Of a stretch of 64,000 nt of DNA, positions 59,690 through 64,000 are shown one piece after another. The stretch lies in assembly GCF_018687715.1 (NCBI RefSeq), contig NC_056766.1, positions 45,486,933 through 45,550,932 of the forward strand. Reading direction: 5' to 3'. Position 1 is the first letter of the stretch, and the number at the start of each line of letters is the position of its first letter. The position numbers and the translations under genes are program-made. This DNA comes from Carya illinoinensis (Eukaryota; Streptophyta; Magnoliopsida; Fagales; Juglandaceae). The notes under the pieces are model-generated. The model made no database searches and was not told where the DNA came from. It was given only the letters and a program-made list of their open reading frames with translations.

Positions 59690-60612
59690 AATTTGGATCT
59701 AGCTGTCAATTTTCCCTTCAGCACCTTCTATAGCTGAAAAATCTGCAGTCTGATTAGTTTCAATATATCCGAAGATCTTGGTGGGTAAAACTTGACACCA
59801 TGCCCATCTATACCAAGAAATTAGATTAGCCTTTACAGGTGTATCTTTCCCCCCTCCGAGGACAATAAGGTATAGCATTAATCTGAGATGCCAAATCTGA
59901 TCTTCAATGGTCCTGTAATTTAACCAAATTTCGCTCAGATGAAGGCATGACCTCTCAAGTTTCAAACCTTCTTGCCAACCACATCAACTTCTTGAGCCAT
60001 CAATATTTGATGGCTGCTTCTTCGAAGGATTCGGGTGTTTGGATCTGAAAAGGACGGGCCATAACAAGCATCGAGCTCCCATATATAAAATTTCATGCTA
60101 ACTTCATGCGTAATGCTCTCTTTTCCCTTGCACCCAATCCTCTCTCATCGATAGGCTGACATACTTTTTCCCAAGCAACCCATTTTTTCTTTACTTCACC
60201 TTCTCTATCTCCCCAAAGAGAAAAAGTCAGAGAAGAGCATGGTAATAAACCTCAAAACTGATTTGGGCACATTCAGAACAGAGAGCAAATGAATTGGCAT
60301 GCTTGATAAAACATGCTTAATCAAGACTAATTTCCCCCATTGTTCCTTTTAATGAGAATAGGCACACCAAGATATGTGAAAGGAAGCAAATTATTCCTAA
60401 AAAGCCAGTTTCATCCAGCATAATATGTTTCCTAGAAACGAGCATTTTTTCCTTCCACTTAATAAATACTTCAGATAAACCCTTCAAGGATTTATTGGAT
60501 TGATTAAGGAAGATAACAATGCCGTCAGTGTATAAAAGAAAACCAAAGGCCAAACATATCCATAAAAATCTCCATTCAAGTCTACCATAAGCTTTTTCCA
60601 CATTAAACGTTA
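59690..60612 (-). pseudogene. LINE RT/zf-RVT relic, copy B
   Basis: The minus strand from about 60612 reads MEKAYGRLEWRFLW, ICLAFGFLLYTDGIVIFLNQ, then KGLSEVFIKWKEKM. The YTDD motif of copy A is YTDG here. zf-RVT remains and an RNase H-like tail (DFSAIEGAEGKIDS) extend to about 59700, further than copy A. The same internal palm gap is present as in copy A. Confidence 0.8.
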
Positions 60613-62027
60613 TGTTGGGCCCTAAGAATTATCCACGTGGGCACATGAAGATCTAAGCAACGTGCACCAGAGCTAGACGAGTAAATTATGAAGGAGAGGT
60701 ATAAATGCAGCTCATACTTTGGATACACAAATAATGGATGTTGTTCCAATTTAGCAGGATCTTATGATAAATGCAACTTTGGATACAGTCGCTAAGCAGC
60801 AAAGTGCCCTGAAAGCAAAACCTGTTTTGACACAAATTCCATGATAGGTGGATATGGATGGTAAATGGTTTTTCTGTATTTGCCATCTTCTAGGTTTAAG
60901 GAGTGGGACTTTGAGAAAGGGTGGGGGAACACTGCAGAAAGCGTTCAGGAGAATGTTAGGATGCTTTCTGAGGTACTCCAAGCAATGTTATGAAAATAAT
61001 ATAATGTCGATTAGAAAATGTGATACCCAAAAGAAAATTTAGTTCAAAAGAATTTCTAGAAGTGAGGAACTTTTAAAAAGTAAATTTAGATAGAAAGAAT
61101 TTCTAAAATTTAGAAAATGTCGATTTACCTCAATTAATTTGGAGCTAGCCGGCAATCATGCTACAAATGGGGAATCTTTTAATCTATAGCTGGAATTCAA
61201 GTGTTGTGTTGGCCCTGAAAATTTTCATCTACAGCTTTATTACAGCAAATATCTGCTAAAAACACTTGCATATTGCATTTTTATGCCCTGTTTTAGCCCC
61301 CATAAACTTCGTTTCTGATAGACATTGTTTCTCATCTTTCAAGACTTAATATAGGCTTTGCCAATGAAATTAAGGTGGTGATTTGGTTATTATTTGATGT
61401 TAAGATTCCCTTAATAATCTACTCAGGTTGCATGCGTATTGGCAGTATTGCCCATGCATGTTTGATGCGAATCAGAAGAATATTGCTCAAAGGGTACCTA
61501 CGCTCCTGAGACACATTTGGAAGAATGTTCTTTTCCTTCCATTGGAACTATACTAATTGGAAGGATGTTTCAAGATGACATGAATGTCCTTGACTGTTTC
61601 TGATGCTCTGTGATGATATATCCAGTCATGAAATCCTAAAAAACTTATATCGACATTCTATGATTTGGATGTATAATTTATATGCAATCCTAGCAAAAGT
61701 ATTTGGTTAGTTTATATGCCTGCCCCGCAAAATTCATATATATATATATATATATATATATCTAATAAAGCAACAACTAGCTAGGTAACATTGAATGACG
61801 TGAGATTGAGTTCCTTTGAGTTGGAAGTCGTGTCAGTAAATTTACTGGGGACAAGAAGTACGGTTTCTGTCACTCTGTGTTCTTCAAACAACACTATTGG
61901 CTTGCCTAGAAAGATGTTTAATTCAATCAATTCGGTCTGAAGGATGGAGAAAATAGGGAACATGTGTTCAACCAATATGCGTAATATAGTCAGCATGGAG
62001 GTTCCCATTATAAAGGATTAACACTGT
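60613..62027. other. Intergenic DNA with third TNL 3'-flank copy
   Basis: About 61290-61500 matches the TNL 3' flank (CCATAAACTTCG, CTTTGCCAATGAAAT, GTTGCATGCGTATTG). A (TA)n tract lies at about 61737-61761. Small frames at 60848 (+) and 61781 (-) are unrecognised. Confidence 0.5.
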
Positions 62028-62266
62028 TGTTGGCTTTTAAGAATTCTAAATCTCATAAAAATATATTGATGTACATAGCAGGTTTTTATACAAATCATTT
62101 GAACAATCTAACTATGGAAAGCAGTAACGTAAATTCTATATTTACAGAAAGTTACAACCAAATAAGAAACTGATCCTAGAATTATGCTTCCACAAATCTT
62201 TGCTGATTTTACTATGTCTGTTGACTGTGAGCTGGCTTTGAGTTGGTTGTAGGATCTTCCTTGATA
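62028..62266 (-). repeat. Copia-4 3' LTR, tentative
   Basis: It is placed between the G-rich tract and AAAAGCCAACA on the minus strand. A TATAAAAACC box and CCTGCTATGTACATC lie near its end, in the style of copia LTRs. The start (TATCAAGG) is not TG, so the edges are uncertain. Confidence 0.45.
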
Positions 62267-63998
62267 CGCCCCCGCAAGAACGGGCTGCCATCAGTAAGTC
62301 CGATCTTGGTTTTGAGTTGATCTTTTTTTTACGCGAGAGAGGCTTTGTGAGTAAGTCTGCCAGCTGATCATTGGTATGGACATGTCGTACTTGAATAACA
62401 TTTTTTTGAACCAAATCCCTGACGAAATGAAGGTCTATCTGAATATGCTTCATTCTTAAGTGCTGAATTGGATTGAAGCTAAGATGTGTGGCACCTAAAT
62501 TGTCACAAAGCAATAAGGGTGGCTGTTTGAGTGTGAACTTCATTTCTTGAAACAGTGAAAGTATCCACATAGACTCAGATGCTGCAGTGGCCAGCGCCCT
62601 ATATTCAACTTCGGTGGATGACCTTGCCATTGCTCGTTGTTTCTTTGAACTCCATGAGATGAGATTGGTACCAAGTAAAATGGGGTAAGCGGAGATGGAA
62701 CTTCTATTATCCAGATTTTCTGCCCAGTCAGCATCAGAAAAGCATGTGAGTGTTGGACTGATGTTTTTTTGAATGGTTATGCCATGAAAGATCGTGTTCT
62801 TCAAGTAACGAAGTAATCGTTTTGTGGCTGTCCAGTGAGTCAGTGTAGGACGATGCATGAACTGAGATAACTTGTTGACTGCAAAGCTGATGTCAAGTCG
62901 AGTTAGAGAGAGATACTGCAGGGCTCCAATGACACGACGATACTCAGTTGAATCTACTGCTGAAGTGCCATCATCCAGTTTTAGATCAATCGAGGTTGAT
63001 AATGGAGTTGTAACATCCTTAGCACCATCCATGTTTGTTTTAGCCAAGAGATCACGGACATATTTATGCTGTGTTAAGAACAATCCATGACTTGTAGGAA
63101 TAACTTCAATGCCAAGAAAGAAATGCAAGGGACCCAGATCTTTGATGGAAAAGTTTTGGCCAAGCTGAGTAATAATATTTGCCACAAAGTTTGAGTCATT
63201 TCCTGTGATGACTAAATCATCAACATACACTGAGCAATAGACAATTATTGAACCAGCAATGTAAACAAACAGAGAAGAGTCAGACTTGGTATTCAGAAAT
63301 CCAAACTGAATCAGTGCTTGCTTAAGAGCAGAATACCAAGCACGGGGTGCTTGTTTGAGACCGTATATAGCCTTGCGAAGACAGCAAACATGGTCTGGTT
63401 TTTCTGGATCCCAAAAGCCAGGGGGCTGCTTCATGTATACTTTTTTCGTAAGATGTCCATCCAGAAATGCATTATTGACATCAAGTTGTCTAAGTGACCA
63501 ATCGTTTATTACAGCAATGGACAACACAGTACGGATGGTAACGGGTTTCACTACGGGACTAAAAGTTTCTTTATAGTCCAAACCGGGTCGTTGATTGAAA
63601 CCCTTGGCGACTAATCGCACTTTATACCGTTCAATTGAACCATCAGCCAGCCTTTTTATCCGAAAAACCGACTTACATCCAATGATATTGCATCCGTGTG
63701 GAGGAATTTCCAGCTGCCATGTACCATGGCGCATGAGAGCTGTGAGCTCAGAGGACATTGCATCTCTCCACCGAGAATCAGATAGGGCCTCACTAACTGT
63801 GTTTGGTTCCAAGGAGGGTTGGATCGGATGCCCAGTGACTAGAAATGATCTTTTCGGTCTATAAATATTATTCATAGAATGAGTTACCATATTATGGCTT
63901 CGGGTCACAGGTGGTATATCAGAACCGGATGGGGGTGGATTATTTATGGGAGAAATAATAGGCAAATCAGATAAAGAGGAGGAAGGGACACATACCTG
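62142..63998 (-). CDS. pol: Copia-4 pol: reverse transcriptase and RNase H, partial
   Basis: An uninterrupted frame of 618 codons runs from the window edge to a stop at 62142. RT: CKSVFRIKRLADGSIERYK (the usual Trp of CKWVF is Ser), LVAKGFNQRPGLDYKETF, QLDVNNAFLDG, catalytic YVDDLVITG, then KDLGPLHFFLGIEV. RNase H: CFSDADWAENLDNRSS, ARSSTEVEYRALA and IQHLRMKHIQIDLHF. The C terminus runs through the polypurine region into the LTR, so the natural stop was probably lost. It is the only RT in the window without stops, but substitutions at conserved places suggest it may still be inactive. Confidence 0.85.
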   Translation of the reverse strand, partial: QVCVPSSSLSDLPIISPINNPPPSGSDIPPVTRSHNMVTHSMNNIYRPKRSFLVTGHPIQPSLEPNTVSEALSDSRWRDAMSSELTALMRHGTWQLEIPPHGCNIIGCKSVFRIKRLADGSIERYKVRLVAKGFNQRPGLDYKETFSPVVKPVTIRTVLSIAVINDWSLRQLDVNNAFLDGHLTKKVYMKQPPGFWDPEKPDHVCCLRKAIYGLKQAPRAWYSALKQALIQFGFLNTKSDSSLFVYIAGSIIVYCSVYVDDLVITGNDSNFVANIITQLGQNFSIKDLGPLHFFLGIEVIPTSHGLFLTQHKYVRDLLAKTNMDGAKDVTTPLSTSIDLKLDDGTSAVDSTEYRRVIGALQYLSLTRLDISFAVNKLSQFMHRPTLTHWTATKRLLRYLKNTIFHGITIQKNISPTLTCFSDADWAENLDNRSSISAYPILLGTNLISWSSKKQRAMARSSTEVEYRALATAASESMWILSLFQEMKFTLKQPPLLLCDNLGATHLSFNPIQHLRMKHIQIDLHFVRDLVQKNVIQVRHVHTNDQLADLLTKPLSRKKKINSKPRSDLLMAARSCGGVSRKILQPTQSQLTVNRHSKISKDLWKHNSRISFLFGCNFL

Positions 63999-64000
63999 GT

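Larger units (their letters stand above)
62028..64000 (-). mobile_element. Copia-4, 3' half of a Ty1/copia element cut by the window edge
   Basis: It comprises an open RT/RNase H frame, a G-rich tract (GCGGGGGCG near 62266-62275, minus strand) and a 3' LTR-like end. The 5' half lies beyond 64000, so LTR comparison and target duplication cannot be checked here. Confidence 0.85.

Overview
This is nuclear DNA from a flowering plant. It is AT-rich, the genes have GT-AG introns, and it carries TIR-NB-ARC-LRR (TNL) immune receptor genes, Ty1/copia LTR retrotransposons, an L1-type LINE and MITEs. TNL genes rule out grasses and point to a eudicot. A woody Fagales relative such as walnut or pecan would fit the style of the TNL proteins and the repeats, but that is inference. 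I found no rRNA, tRNA or CRISPR.

The window is a TNL cluster heavily damaged by mobile elements. Two nearly complete paralogues lie on the + strand. TNL-1 (24377-29363) has five exons whose phases all join and gives 1150 residues. TNL-2 (52240-57360) has the same exon plan but stops early in the C-terminal post-LRR domain (1058 residues). Both sit in a duplicated block of about 7 kb that also contains 3' flank and a minus-strand LINE relic (30640-31404 and 59690-60612). TNL debris lies around them: a last-exon relic (3094-9325), a TIR-exon relic (19574-20079), last-exon scraps (36050-36350), an exon 3/4 relic (44790-46078), and several copies of the upstream and downstream flanking blocks.

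Layout. 1-3090: old repeat relics and a MITE. 3094-9325: TNL last exon split by an hAT-like MITE and by Copia-1 (3778-9253, target duplication ATTTG). 9646-18581: a minus-strand LINE with a 15-bp target duplication, split by a gag-only LTR element (11792-15136). 18597-20079: TNL upstream block and TIR pseudogene. 20100-24376: gene-poor, with local duplications. 24377-31404: TNL-1, flank and LINE relic. 31405-39382: repeat blocks, a solo LTR, Copia-2 and another MITE. 39388-43917: Copia-3 on the minus strand (target duplication AGATA). 44790-46078: TNL relic with a Mutator-like MITE. About 46910-52015: second copy of the gag-only element family, with an extra ORF. 52016-60612: TNL-2, a DUF247 gene fragment, a (CT)n tract and a LINE relic. 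62028-64000: 3' part of Copia-4, whose RT/RNase H frame is open to the window edge.

The two TNL proteins would act as intracellular immune receptors. In known TNLs the TIR domain is an NAD+-cleaving enzyme that signals through EDS1-family proteins, NB-ARC is the nucleotide switch, and the LRR and post-LRR region recognises the effector. No new multi-gene system is evident. The most informative content is the record of nested insertions, microhomology deletions and TNL duplication.
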